Assembly (NCBI GenBank): GCA_964505785.1
Contig: CAZDJZ010000003.1
Span: 62,001 to 126,000 of the forward strand
Direction: 5' to 3'
Origin: CAYRTV01 sp964505785
Lineage (GTDB): Bacteria; Acidobacteriota; Aminicenantia; Aminicenantales; Aminicenantaceae
Length of the DNA: 64,000 nucleotides
Of the stretch, positions 26,874 to 34,078 are shown piece after piece. Below the pieces are notes generated by a model, which saw only the letters and a list, made by a program, of their open reading frames with translations, made no database searches and was not told where the DNA came from. The position numbers and the translations under genes were made by a program. Each line of letters starts with the position of its first letter. Position 1 is the first letter of the stretch.

Positions 26874-28910
26874 TTATCGTATTTCAAAAGAAAACTTATT
26901 TTGCAAAACATGAATAATCTTTTGTAAATATTCTTTGACTTTATTTTCGCTGATATCCCGGTCCGGATGATTGAAGACAAATTTTAACGATATGTGGATA
27001 AATTCTCCCGAAGGAGAAGCTTCCACAAAACGTTCATAAATGTCAAATGATTCCAATCCGGATAGATTTAAGCTCTTTACCGCCGTTTTAATGTCCTTGT
27101 ACCTAGCAGCACCCGTGTCAACAAAGGAAAGGTGCCGGACAATCCCCGCCTTCATGTCACGCAGATGGAAAGATCTAGACACCGGCGGCTTAATGAGAAG
27201 TGGTTTCAAGTCTATCTCAGCGGCATTGATTGTTTGCTTCAATCCCATAGCCATTCGAATTGAGGATTTAATAGTTCCAAGATGACCTATTCTTTCCCCA
27301 TTAACCTTTATATCTATGGAATACCCTGGTTCATAAACCGGAAAGGCCGTCTCCTCAAAATCCACCGGACCGGCCCCGGCGCATTCAAGGAGCAATTCAC
27401 ATGTCCCTTTAACATGAAAAAAATCGCTCTCCATGGATTTTTGCTGCCAATGCATTTTATCCAGGATCCCGCAACTGACGAGAGCCAGTGTAGATTTCTC
27501 ATGAACCTCTTCGTCTTTCCGGAAAAAACAGCGCCCGATTTCAAACAGGTGAATCCCGTGAAGGCCCCTTGAAGAATTCATTTGCATATTTTCCAGTAAT
27601 CCGGCCAGCAGTGTATTTTTCAGGAATGCCGTCCGGGAAGAAATGGGATTCAGGACCGGCACCGGTTCCCGCTCCTCCTGAAACAATTCCTTAATATACG
27701 GAGGCATAAAACTGTCATTTACCGCTTCATTAAATCCCTGATGGAATAAGACCTGACGAATTCCGTTTTCGACCCGGTTCCTTTTCCCGAGGCAGGGATT
27801 AGACGGGTCCGGCTGCGGAAGGCGGGGGGGAATCCGGTCATAACCATAATAACGTCCGATTTCTTCAATCAAATTCGTTTCTCTTTCAACATCGGAACGG
27901 AAGGACGGTATATTCACTCTCCAGCTTCCCTTCTGCAGGGGATTCACATCAAACCCGGCACGCCGGAGCACGGGAAGAAAAAAAGATTCATCCACTCCTA
28001 TTCCTAAAACTTCATTGATCTTCCGTTGACGGATGATCACCGTTTTAGGCTTGCGCGGCCGGGGATAAACATCGGTTACAGGGAGTGCCTCTTTTATGCC
28101 TGAATCGCCGAGAAGAAAGCAGAACTGCCGGACAGTTCGGAGAACAGCATCAATATCCACTCCTCTTTCATACCGTTTAGCACTCTCCGTTTGAATACCG
28201 GTTGCTTTCCGTGCGCCGCGGATTGTCAAGGGATCGAAAAACGCCGAAACGACCGCCACGTCTTGCGCAGCCCCGAAGGAAGCGGAGACCGGGTCATCCG
28301 TCAGCCCCGCCAAAGATAAGCATTTTTCTTCATCCGCAACCACCAGCATCTCTTTATTGAGCTTGATTTCACGTCCTTTCCGGGTCACCAGTATTTCCTT
28401 CGGCCGTGCGGTACGTATTATAAGCCCCTTTCCTTTTATATCCTCCAGGGGGAAAATATGAACAGGCTGGCCTGTGCCCAATAAAGTGTAAACGGCCGCA
28501 TCACGAATATTGTCAACCGGGTCTATTCCTACCGAAAGCAGCCTTTCCTGCATCCAATCCGGAGACGGCTGATTCTTTAAACCATATACAATCGTCCCGC
28601 AGCATCGCGGACACAACGATTCATTCAGAACCTGAATCTCCAAATCACTGGGGCCGGGCTTTGAATTGATGGTGAAGAATGAATGTTCTTTCCAGGAAAG
28701 ATCTTTGGCCGCGGCTAATTGGCGGGCGATTCCCAGGTGTCCCAGCGTATCAAAACGATGAGGAAAGGATTCCAGCTCAATCACGGCATCCCCGTTAATC
28801 TTTTCCCAGTCAATAACAGGCAGGCCTAACGAATCAAAGATCTCGATTAATTCCTCCGGCGAAAAGGAAAAATCAACAAAATCTTTCAACCATAAAACAC
28901 TGACTTTCAT
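26874..28910 (-). CDS. pheT: Phenylalanine-tRNA ligase beta subunit lacking the EMAP-type tRNA-binding domain
   Basis: 678 residues against about 800 in E. coli. The N-terminal MKVSVLWLKDFVDF is normal, but after about residue 40 (LGLPVIDWEKINGD) the sequence passes straight to VIELESFPHRFDTLGHLGIARQLA, the segment that normally follows the EMAP/OB domain, so that domain of roughly 110 residues is missing. B3/B4, B5 (RQRKINEVLG), the catalytic-like module and the C-terminal FDX-ACB anticodon-binding domain (about 585-678) are present. The start at 28910 lies one base after the pheS stop; an open extension overlapping pheS is rejected. Confidence 0.92.
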   Translation of the reverse strand: MKVSVLWLKDFVDFSFSPEELIEIFDSLGLPVIDWEKINGDAVIELESFPHRFDTLGHLGIARQLAAAKDLSWKEHSFFTINSKPGPSDLEIQVLNESLCPRCCGTIVYGLKNQPSPDWMQERLLSVGIDPVDNIRDAAVYTLLGTGQPVHIFPLEDIKGKGLIIRTARPKEILVTRKGREIKLNKEMLVVADEEKCLSLAGLTDDPVSASFGAAQDVAVVSAFFDPLTIRGARKATGIQTESAKRYERGVDIDAVLRTVRQFCFLLGDSGIKEALPVTDVYPRPRKPKTVIIRQRKINEVLGIGVDESFFLPVLRRAGFDVNPLQKGSWRVNIPSFRSDVERETNLIEEIGRYYGYDRIPPRLPQPDPSNPCLGKRNRVENGIRQVLFHQGFNEAVNDSFMPPYIKELFQEEREPVPVLNPISSRTAFLKNTLLAGLLENMQMNSSRGLHGIHLFEIGRCFFRKDEEVHEKSTLALVSCGILDKMHWQQKSMESDFFHVKGTCELLLECAGAGPVDFEETAFPVYEPGYSIDIKVNGERIGHLGTIKSSIRMAMGLKQTINAAEIDLKPLLIKPPVSRSFHLRDMKAGIVRHLSFVDTGAARYKDIKTAVKSLNLSGLESFDIYERFVEASPSGEFIHISLKFVFNHPDRDISENKVKEYLQKIIHVLQNKFSFEIR

Positions 28911-28911
28911 T

Positions 28912-29940
28912 TTAATAACACTGCCTGACCACTCGAATGTCATTTTGATATAAAAGCCTGATTTCCGGCACGCAGTACCGCACCATCGCTACCCTGTCGA
29001 TCCCTATCCCAAAAGAAAAGCCTAAAAACTTTTCGGGATCGATATTCATATTTTTAAAAACCTGTGGATGGACCATTCCTCCTCCGGCGATTTCAATCCA
29101 CCCCCGCCCCCGGCATACCGGGCAGTTATTTCTTTCTCCTTTGCATAGGATACAGCCGATATCCACAGCTGTAGACGGCTCAGTGAAAGGTAAATAACGG
29201 GGGCGGAACCTAAGCCGGATCTTTTCATGAAACAGTGCTTTGGCAAAGCATTCCAGCATCCCTTTTAAATGGGCCAAAGCCATTCCCTGCCCGACAACCA
29301 ATCCATCAATGCGAAAAAACATAGGAAGATGGGTAGGATCCTCCTCCTCCCGGCGATAGGCTTTGCCCGGAATAATGATGCGGACCGGCGGTTTTTTTCT
29401 TTCCAAGGCCCGGATTTGAGCAGATAATGTGTGCGTACGCAGAAACCGGTTTGCATCCACCTTGAAAATTTGCCATTCATCCCGAACCGGATGATCCTCC
29501 GGGACATTCAGGGCTTCAAAATTATAATAATCCGTTTCAACTTCCGGCCCGGTTTCTATTTCAAATCCTAAATTCAAAAAAATATCTTCGATCTCATGGA
29601 TCAGTTCATTCAGCGGATGAGGAACCCCCCGGTAACGTGATTTTCCCGGCAGTGTTAGATCCGTATATTTCTCCCGTTTTGCTTTTTCGGTCAGCTCTTC
29701 CCCCAAGGCCTTCAAGCGGCCCAGCATATCCACTTTTAATTGTTCAATTTCCTTTAGGGCTTGATTTTTTCCATCGAGGTTTAATCGTTCAATTTCATTG
29801 ATCAGTCCGGCAAATCGGCCTTTTCCCAGGGAAAAAAACCGGTCCCGCACTTCTTCCAAACCTTTCCGGTCTTTGATTCGGCCAAGGGCTTGTTCAAATT
29901 CATCCCTAAGAGCTTGTTTTTTTTTGGAGGCAACTCCCAT
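28912..29940 (-). CDS. pheS: Phenylalanine-tRNA ligase alpha subunit
   Basis: 342 residues from ATG 29940. An N-terminal coiled-coil tRNA-binding arm (about 1-95) precedes the class-II core: YRGVPHPLNEL, RTHTLSAQIRAL, GKAYRREEEDPTHLPMF (motif 2) and FSFGIGIDRVAMVRY (motif 3). A CxxC...CxxC insert (CILCKGERNNCPVC) before GRGWIEIAGGGMVHP may bind zinc, as in some other bacterial PheS. A TTG six codons upstream, overlapping the rplT stop, is the alternative start. Transcription continues from rplT and into pheT. Confidence 0.95.
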   Translation of the reverse strand: MGVASKKKQALRDEFEQALGRIKDRKGLEEVRDRFFSLGKGRFAGLINEIERLNLDGKNQALKEIEQLKVDMLGRLKALGEELTEKAKREKYTDLTLPGKSRYRGVPHPLNELIHEIEDIFLNLGFEIETGPEVETDYYNFEALNVPEDHPVRDEWQIFKVDANRFLRTHTLSAQIRALERKKPPVRIIIPGKAYRREEEDPTHLPMFFRIDGLVVGQGMALAHLKGMLECFAKALFHEKIRLRFRPRYLPFTEPSTAVDIGCILCKGERNNCPVCRGRGWIEIAGGGMVHPQVFKNMNIDPEKFLGFSFGIGIDRVAMVRYCVPEIRLLYQNDIRVVRQCY

Positions 29941-29954
29941 CACACACCATATTT

Positions 29955-30311
29955 TCAAGCTCCGGCTTGTTTGACTTTTTGGGCAATTCGTCCAAATGTA
30001 TCCGGGGCATTGACAGCAAGGTCCGCTAAGACTTTTCGGTCAAGTTCAATATCCTTGGTCTTGAGGCCGTGAATAAACTGATTGTAGGATATTCCGTTTT
30101 GCTCAGCCGCCGCTTTTATTCTGATTATCCAAAGTCGGCGGAACTCTCTTTTGCGGGTACGCCGGTCGCGGTACGAATACTGGAGCGCCCGTTCAACGGC
30201 TTCCTTGGCCGTCCGGTAATTATGACTTCTGGCCCCCCAGAATCCTTTGGCTAATTTTAAAATCTTTGATCGTCTTTTTCTTTTTCTGGATCCTCTTTTT
30301 ACTCTGGGCAT
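29955..30311 (-). CDS. rplT: 50S ribosomal protein L20
   Basis: 118 residues, full length. The N-terminal basic tail (MPRVKRGSRKRKRRSKILK) and AKGFWGARSHNYRTAKEAVERA identify L20, with RDRRTRKREFRRLWIIRI and NAAAEQNG-like downstream segments in the globular part. L20 is an early 23S rRNA-binding assembly protein and, in E. coli and B. subtilis, represses its own operon. A 72-nt gap separates it from rpmI. Confidence 0.97.
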   Translation of the reverse strand: MPRVKRGSRKRKRRSKILKLAKGFWGARSHNYRTAKEAVERALQYSYRDRRTRKREFRRLWIIRIKAAAEQNGISYNQFIHGLKTKDIELDRKVLADLAVNAPDTFGRIAQKVKQAGA

Positions 30312-30383
30312 TGTCTTCTCCTTGTATGCTAATAGTAAATATAAATTCGATTAGAAGAAGGAATATGTCTAACTTGAAATAAA

Positions 30384-30584
30384 TTAAAATTCATATGGAA
30401 GCAGCATCTTTATTCGCTTTCTGTCTACTGAATCGATAAGACCCGCTTGCCGCAAATCCCTTTTTCTCTTTGCGCTTTTCTTGGTGAGAATATGACTTTT
30501 GTACGCTTTCCGGTAAATAACCTTTTTATTATTCGTGATTTTAAATCTTTTTTTGGCGCCTTTGTGGGTTTTTAGTTTAGGCAT
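30384..30584 (-). CDS. rpmI: 50S ribosomal protein L35
   Basis: 66 residues, full length for L35: MPKLKTHKGAKKRFKIT at the start, KAYKSHILTKKSAKRKRDLR in the middle and a C-terminal KRIKMLLPYEF. Its ATG lies inside the end of infC (8-nt overlap), the classic infC-rpmI-rplT arrangement. Confidence 0.97.
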   Translation of the reverse strand: MPKLKTHKGAKKRFKITNNKKVIYRKAYKSHILTKKSAKRKRDLRQAGLIDSVDRKRIKMLLPYEF

Positions 30585-31140
30585 TTTTCTCTCCTGTTTT
30601 TATCGGAGCCAGCAACGTGGATACAGCCCAAGGCTGCCGCCGGATTTTTGCATCTTGAGTTCCTAAGTCTTTGACATCCTCCAAAACACGGTCAATAATT
30701 CCATGTGCCAATTCCGGCTTTGCTTTCTCCCGGCCGCGCAGCATCACTGTGATCTTCACTTTGTTTCCTTCTTTTAAAAAACGCTGCACATGCCGCATCT
30801 TGAAGTCATAATCATGACCGCTTATTTTCGGTCTGAATTTTATCTCCTTGACCTGTACCTGCTTTTGATGTTTTTTTGCTTCCTGGGCTTTTTTGTGCAG
30901 CTCATATAGGTATTTTCCATAATCCATAACCCGGCATACCGGGGGATTGGCATTGGGTGCAACTTCAACCAAATCCAAATCCGCCTCATTTGCTCGGGCT
31001 AAAGCCTCCTTGATATCCACGATCCCGACTTGTTCTTTGTTTTCATCGATCATCCTTACTTGTTTAGCTCGGATTCTCTCATTTATCCTATGTGGTTTTT
31101 GTTCTCTCTTCCTTGGAATAAACTTCCCTCGTCTTCTGAT
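30577..31140 (-). CDS. infC: Translation initiation factor IF-3 (AUC start codon)
   Basis: 187 residues if translation starts at the AUC at 31140. No ATG, GTG or TTG in frame covers the conserved N-terminus; from an ATG at 31053 the product would lack HRINERIRAKQVRM, the IF-3 N-domain opening. A perfect AGGAGG (31147-31152) starts right after the thrS stop and ends 6 nt before this AUC (a second AUC at 31143 is 3 nt away). The C-domain (KISGHDYDFKMRHVQRFL, MLRGREKAKPELA) is intact. Non-AUG infC starts allow IF-3 to repress its own synthesis in E. coli; the same control is likely here. Confidence 0.93.
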   Translation of the reverse strand: MRRRGKFIPRKREQKPHRINERIRAKQVRMIDENKEQVGIVDIKEALARANEADLDLVEVAPNANPPVCRVMDYGKYLYELHKKAQEAKKHQKQVQVKEIKFRPKISGHDYDFKMRHVQRFLKEGNKVKITVMLRGREKAKPELAHGIIDRVLEDVKDLGTQDAKIRRQPWAVSTLLAPIKTGEKNA

Positions 31141-31152
31141 GATGGACCTCCT
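31138..31152 (-). promoter_or_regulatory. infC ribosome-binding site and rare AUC start
   Basis: On the minus strand the thrS stop TAA is followed without a gap by AGGAGG, then TCC and two AUC codons. The second AUC is 6 nt from the Shine-Dalgarno sequence. This layout decides the infC start and implies translational coupling to thrS and IF-3 autoregulation. Confidence 0.85.
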
Positions 31153-32904
31153 TTAAAGATTAACAGTTAACTCTTTATTTTCAATCAATTCTGAGGTTTT
31201 TGCAAGCACTTCGTTAAATTTCATCTCGCCTTTATCCCCAAGCGTATGAATCCTAACGGATACAGTGCTGTTTTCAACTTCCTTATCTCCGACAATGAGA
31301 ATCAGAGGAATTTTTTGTATTTCAGCATCCCTGATTTTATAGCCGACTTTTTCCCTCCGGGAATCCACCGAAGATCGTATTTTATTTTTTTTGAATTCCT
31401 TGTGTAATTCCTGCGCATAAGAGGTGTGACGATCGGCAATTGGAATAATATTCACCTGGACCGGAGCCAGCCACAGGGGAAAATTTCCTTTGTAATGCTC
31501 AATAAGAATCCCAAAAAATCTTTCCAGAGATCCTAACAACGCCCGGTGTATCATATAGGGCCGGTGAGCTTGCCCATCCTCTCCGATATATGTCAGGTCA
31601 AAGCGTTCTGCCAGATTGAAATCTAATTGGATGGTTGTGCATTGCCACGAACGGTTAAGGGCGTCCTTGATTTTTATGTCGATCTTGGGGCCGTAAAACA
31701 CGCCTTCTCCCTCATCAATTTGGAAATCCAGCCCGGCCTTATTCATCGCTTTTTCCAAAGCCGATGTCGCTTTGCTCCAGTCTTCTTTTGCTCCGCAGTA
31801 TTTTTCAGGGCACGTCGAGAGAAAAACATCATACTTCGAAAAACCAAAAGCCTTCAAAATTCTCAGGGCAAAAGAAATGGTCCTTTCAATCTCTTCCTCC
31901 AGCTGATCCGGCCGGCAAAAAATATGGGCATCGTCCTGAGTAAACCCGCGCACCCGCAGCAAACCATGCAAAACTCCGCTTCGCTCATAGCGGTATACAG
32001 TCCCCAACTCCGCCCAACGCAGCGGGAGCTCGCGGTAGCTTCTCTGGGTTGAATTATAAACCATGATATGAAACGGACAATTCATCGGTTTAAGCTGATA
32101 TTCAATGCCCTCGCTTTCCAGGGGAGGATAAAGAGCATCATAGAATTCCGTATGGCCGCTGATCCTCCATACATCCAGCTTAGCCACATGCGGACTGTAT
32201 ATAAAGTCATAATCATCTTGAAAATGTTCCCGGCGCCAAAATTCTTCAATTGTCCACCGGACTGCGGCACCCTTGGGGTGCCAAAGGATCAAACCGCCCC
32301 CGAGATTTTCATTAAAACTAAACAGGTTCAGTTCAATTCCTAATTTGCGGTGATCCCGTTTTTTAGCTTCCTCAAGCATAAACAAATGCTCTTTAAGGTC
32401 CTTTTTTGAGAAAAACGCGGTCCCGTATATCCTCTGCAGCTGGGGGCCTCTTTCATCGCCTTTCCAATACGCTCCCGAGGACGATAGAATTTTAAAATGG
32501 CTGATCTGCTTGGTTGAAGACATATGCGGACCTCGGCAGAAATCAATGAAATCCCCCTGCTGGAAACAAGAGACTGTGTCTCCGGCCCTGTCTTTTATCA
32601 ATTCAACCTTCAGATCCTGCCCTAAATCTTCAAACAATTTAACAGCCTCTTCACGGGGTAATTCTTTTTTGACGATTGGTATATCAGCGCGGCTTAATTC
32701 TTTCATTTTCTTCTCAATGGCTTCCAAATCTTCAGGAGTAAAGGGATTCTCACGTAAAAAATCATAATAAAATCCATCTTCAATCGCCGGGCCGATGCCG
32801 GTCTTGGTTCCCGGAAACAGCTCCATAACCGCATGGGCAAGAAGATGGGCAGCGCTGTGCCTCAGTATTTCCAGCTTATCCGCATCACTTTTCTTTTGTT
32901 CCAT
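31153..32904 (-). CDS. thrS: Threonine-tRNA ligase without TGS domain
   Basis: 583 residues against 642 in E. coli. The protein begins directly at the editing domain (LEILRHSAAHLLAHAV), so the N-terminal TGS domain is missing; the ATG with AAGGA 6-8 nt upstream supports this start. The class-II core carries KPMNCPFHIMVY (zinc Cys), YRYERSGVLHGLLRVRGF (motif 2) and YMIHRALLGSLERFFG (motif 3), and the HGTP anticodon domain ends it. It charges tRNA-Thr. It heads the translation run, 182 nt after tRNA-Val. Confidence 0.95.
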   Translation of the reverse strand: MEQKKSDADKLEILRHSAAHLLAHAVMELFPGTKTGIGPAIEDGFYYDFLRENPFTPEDLEAIEKKMKELSRADIPIVKKELPREEAVKLFEDLGQDLKVELIKDRAGDTVSCFQQGDFIDFCRGPHMSSTKQISHFKILSSSGAYWKGDERGPQLQRIYGTAFFSKKDLKEHLFMLEEAKKRDHRKLGIELNLFSFNENLGGGLILWHPKGAAVRWTIEEFWRREHFQDDYDFIYSPHVAKLDVWRISGHTEFYDALYPPLESEGIEYQLKPMNCPFHIMVYNSTQRSYRELPLRWAELGTVYRYERSGVLHGLLRVRGFTQDDAHIFCRPDQLEEEIERTISFALRILKAFGFSKYDVFLSTCPEKYCGAKEDWSKATSALEKAMNKAGLDFQIDEGEGVFYGPKIDIKIKDALNRSWQCTTIQLDFNLAERFDLTYIGEDGQAHRPYMIHRALLGSLERFFGILIEHYKGNFPLWLAPVQVNIIPIADRHTSYAQELHKEFKKNKIRSSVDSRREKVGYKIRDAEIQKIPLILIVGDKEVENSTVSVRIHTLGDKGEMKFNEVLAKTSELIENKELTVNL

Positions 32905-32956
32905 AATAATCCTTCAATATTTTTACTATATGATATCCTCAGGTAAAAAGCCTTCT

Positions 32957-32980
32957 TTCCCGGGAAGTATCAGAACTTCC
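32957..32980 (-). promoter_or_regulatory. Overlapping hairpins in the thrS leader
   Basis: In the 182-nt region before thrS, GGAAGT-(6)-ACTTCC forms a perfect 6-bp hairpin (32963-32980). It shares bases with the palindrome TTCCCGGGAA (32957-32966), so only one can form at a time. No T-box consensus or threonine-rich leader peptide is seen. A regulatory role is only a possibility. Confidence 0.3.
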
Positions 32981-33029
32981 TTTGATTTCGTTCCGGATAT
33001 TAGGAAATTATTTATGTATCCCCGGGAAA

Positions 33030-33052
33030 AAAGCACAGAAGCGGCTGCTTTT
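33030..33052 (-). terminator. Possible terminator after tRNA-Val
   Basis: On the minus strand AAAGCA and TGCTTT can pair around a loop of about 10 nt, followed by a run of six T. It lies about 35 nt after the CCA end of the tRNA. The stem is short. Confidence 0.4.
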
Positions 33053-33086
33053 GTTTGGCCTCTTGAATACCCTGTCATGAATCAAC

Positions 33087-33161
33087 TGGTAGGCGCGGAG
33101 GGGATCGAACCCTCGACTTCTTCCGCGTCAAGGAAGCACTCTGCCACTGAGCTACGCGCCT
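33087..33161 (-). tRNA. tRNA-Val (GAC), CCA encoded
   Basis: 75 nt on the minus strand. The acceptor stem AGGCGCG pairs with CGCGCCT, followed by discriminator A and an encoded CCA (33089-33087). The D arm GCTC/GAGT, anticodon stem CTTCC/GGAAG with loop TTGACGC, and T arm GAGGG-TTCGATC-CCCTC are all intact. The anticodon GAC (33129-33127) reads GUC and GUU. Confidence 0.95.
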
Positions 33162-33182
33162 GCCTAAACTCCAAGCTTGTTT

Positions 33183-33211
33183 ATATTAATAGTTTGGGCT
33201 TTTTCTGTCAA
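33183..33211 (-). promoter_or_regulatory. Predicted promoter of tRNA-Val
   Basis: On the minus strand a perfect TTGACA (33211-33206) and TAATAT (33188-33183) are 17 bp apart, about 22 bp before the mature 5' end of the tRNA. Read-through could also serve thrS. Confidence 0.65.
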
Positions 33212-33302
33212 TAGATAGAAAAGGCAGAATACAGAACCATGAGAGTCTCTTTTTAAGCGGCTGCAAATGTCCCCCCCCCGTCCGGCCAAGCAGCAGATCA
33301 GG

Positions 33303-33809
33303 TCAATCCAAGGCCACAATTTCCACACGGCGGGCCGCAAGATCCAGCAGGGCTGCGGTCTTTTTCCCGCTCATCCAGCCGCCAGTTTCTCCTGGATTTA
33401 TAATCAAGCAGCCTTTCTCTTTGCGGACTTCAGGCTTATGCGTATGGCCGTATATGATGACGTCCAGATTTCCCTCATTTAAGTATGTGCCGAGACGGTA
33501 ATGGGTATGCGTCAGCAAAAAATGCATGCCCTCCCACTCAAAGCGGAAAGGTTCGCGCCGGATATCCCCCCATCCCCGCATGGCTTGCTTCAGCCCCTCC
33601 TTTTCCCCGTCACAATTACCAAAAACGGCCTTGACGGGACATCCCGATTTTTCTAATTCTCCGGCTGTGAAGGGCGCAACAAAATCTCCGGCATGAATAA
33701 TCAATCCGCATGAGACTTCCCTGAAAAAAGAAACCGCGTTTTTTACCTCATCCCGGTTGTCATGTGAGTCCGACATGATTCCGATAATATTGTTCTTTTT
33801 TCCAGCCAT
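33303..33809 (-). CDS. YfcE/MJ0936-family phosphodiesterase
   Basis: 168 residues of the calcineurin-like metallophosphoesterase fold: IGIMSDSHDNRD (about 8-19), IHAGDFV, VFGNCDGEK, LLTHTHYR and IYGHTHKPEV supply the usual Asp/His/Asn dimetal ligands. Relatives hydrolyse phosphodiesters such as bis-pNPP in vitro; the natural substrate is unknown. A -10-like TACAAT ends 6 nt before the ATG, so the mRNA may be leaderless. The downstream gap 33162-33302 holds the tRNA promoter and a run of nine C (33271-33279) but no gene. Confidence 0.88.
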   Translation of the reverse strand: MAGKKNNIIGIMSDSHDNRDEVKNAVSFFREVSCGLIIHAGDFVAPFTAGELEKSGCPVKAVFGNCDGEKEGLKQAMRGWGDIRREPFRFEWEGMHFLLTHTHYRLGTYLNEGNLDVIIYGHTHKPEVRKEKGCLIINPGETGGWMSGKKTAALLDLAARRVEIVALD

Positions 33810-33815
33810 TTTTTT

Positions 33816-33845
33816 ATTGTAGCATTTCGATTGAATTTTATTAAC
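33816..33845 (-). promoter_or_regulatory. Possible leaderless promoter of the yfcE-like gene
   Basis: On the minus strand TACAAT (33821-33816) lies 6 nt before the ATG. A weak TTAATA -35 box sits about 17 bp upstream and touches the adjacent repeat. Transcription would start at or next to the start codon. Confidence 0.4.
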
Positions 33846-33913
33846 CCGGATTATTCACGGACTGAATCTCACCGCCTCTGCGGCCATCCCGGACTATGAA
33901 TAATCCAGGCCAG
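33842..33913. repeat. Short TIR element before the GTPase-arcC operon
   Basis: TAACCCGGATTATTCACGG (33842-33860) and ATGAATAATCCAGGCCA (33897-33913) are inverted termini around a short core with CTCACCGC and GCGGCCATCCCGG, also present in the longer copies. It sits between two divergent genes. Confidence 0.65.
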
Positions 33914-33991
33914 GTAATAAAAGGTGGATGCCTCAGGAAGAGCAGCCCTAATGCACATTTAAAGTCAATCGCTGTAAAGTACTTAAAAAAA

Positions 33992-34020
33992 TTGCATTTA
34001 GACAGACAACGTATTATACT
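33992..34020 (+). promoter_or_regulatory. Predicted promoter of the GTPase-arcC-OTC-like operon
   Basis: TTGCAT (33992-33997) and TATACT (34015-34020) are 17 bp apart. The leader would be about 50 nt and contains an AAAGGAGAG ribosome-binding site before the ATG at 34079. Confidence 0.65.
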
Positions 34021-34078
34021 TGTGGTTTCTTTTTTTAAATTCTAAAGAATTCTTAACATATAAAGGAGAGAACAAACA

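Noticed and set aside
32905..33086. T-box riboswitch or threonine attenuator before thrS
   Set aside because: No T-box consensus, no terminator with the matching antiterminator and no Thr-rich leader peptide.
33271..33279. Run of nine C as a phase-variation tract
   Set aside because: It lies in a non-coding gap between the yfcE-like gene end and the tRNA promoter, with no frame across it.
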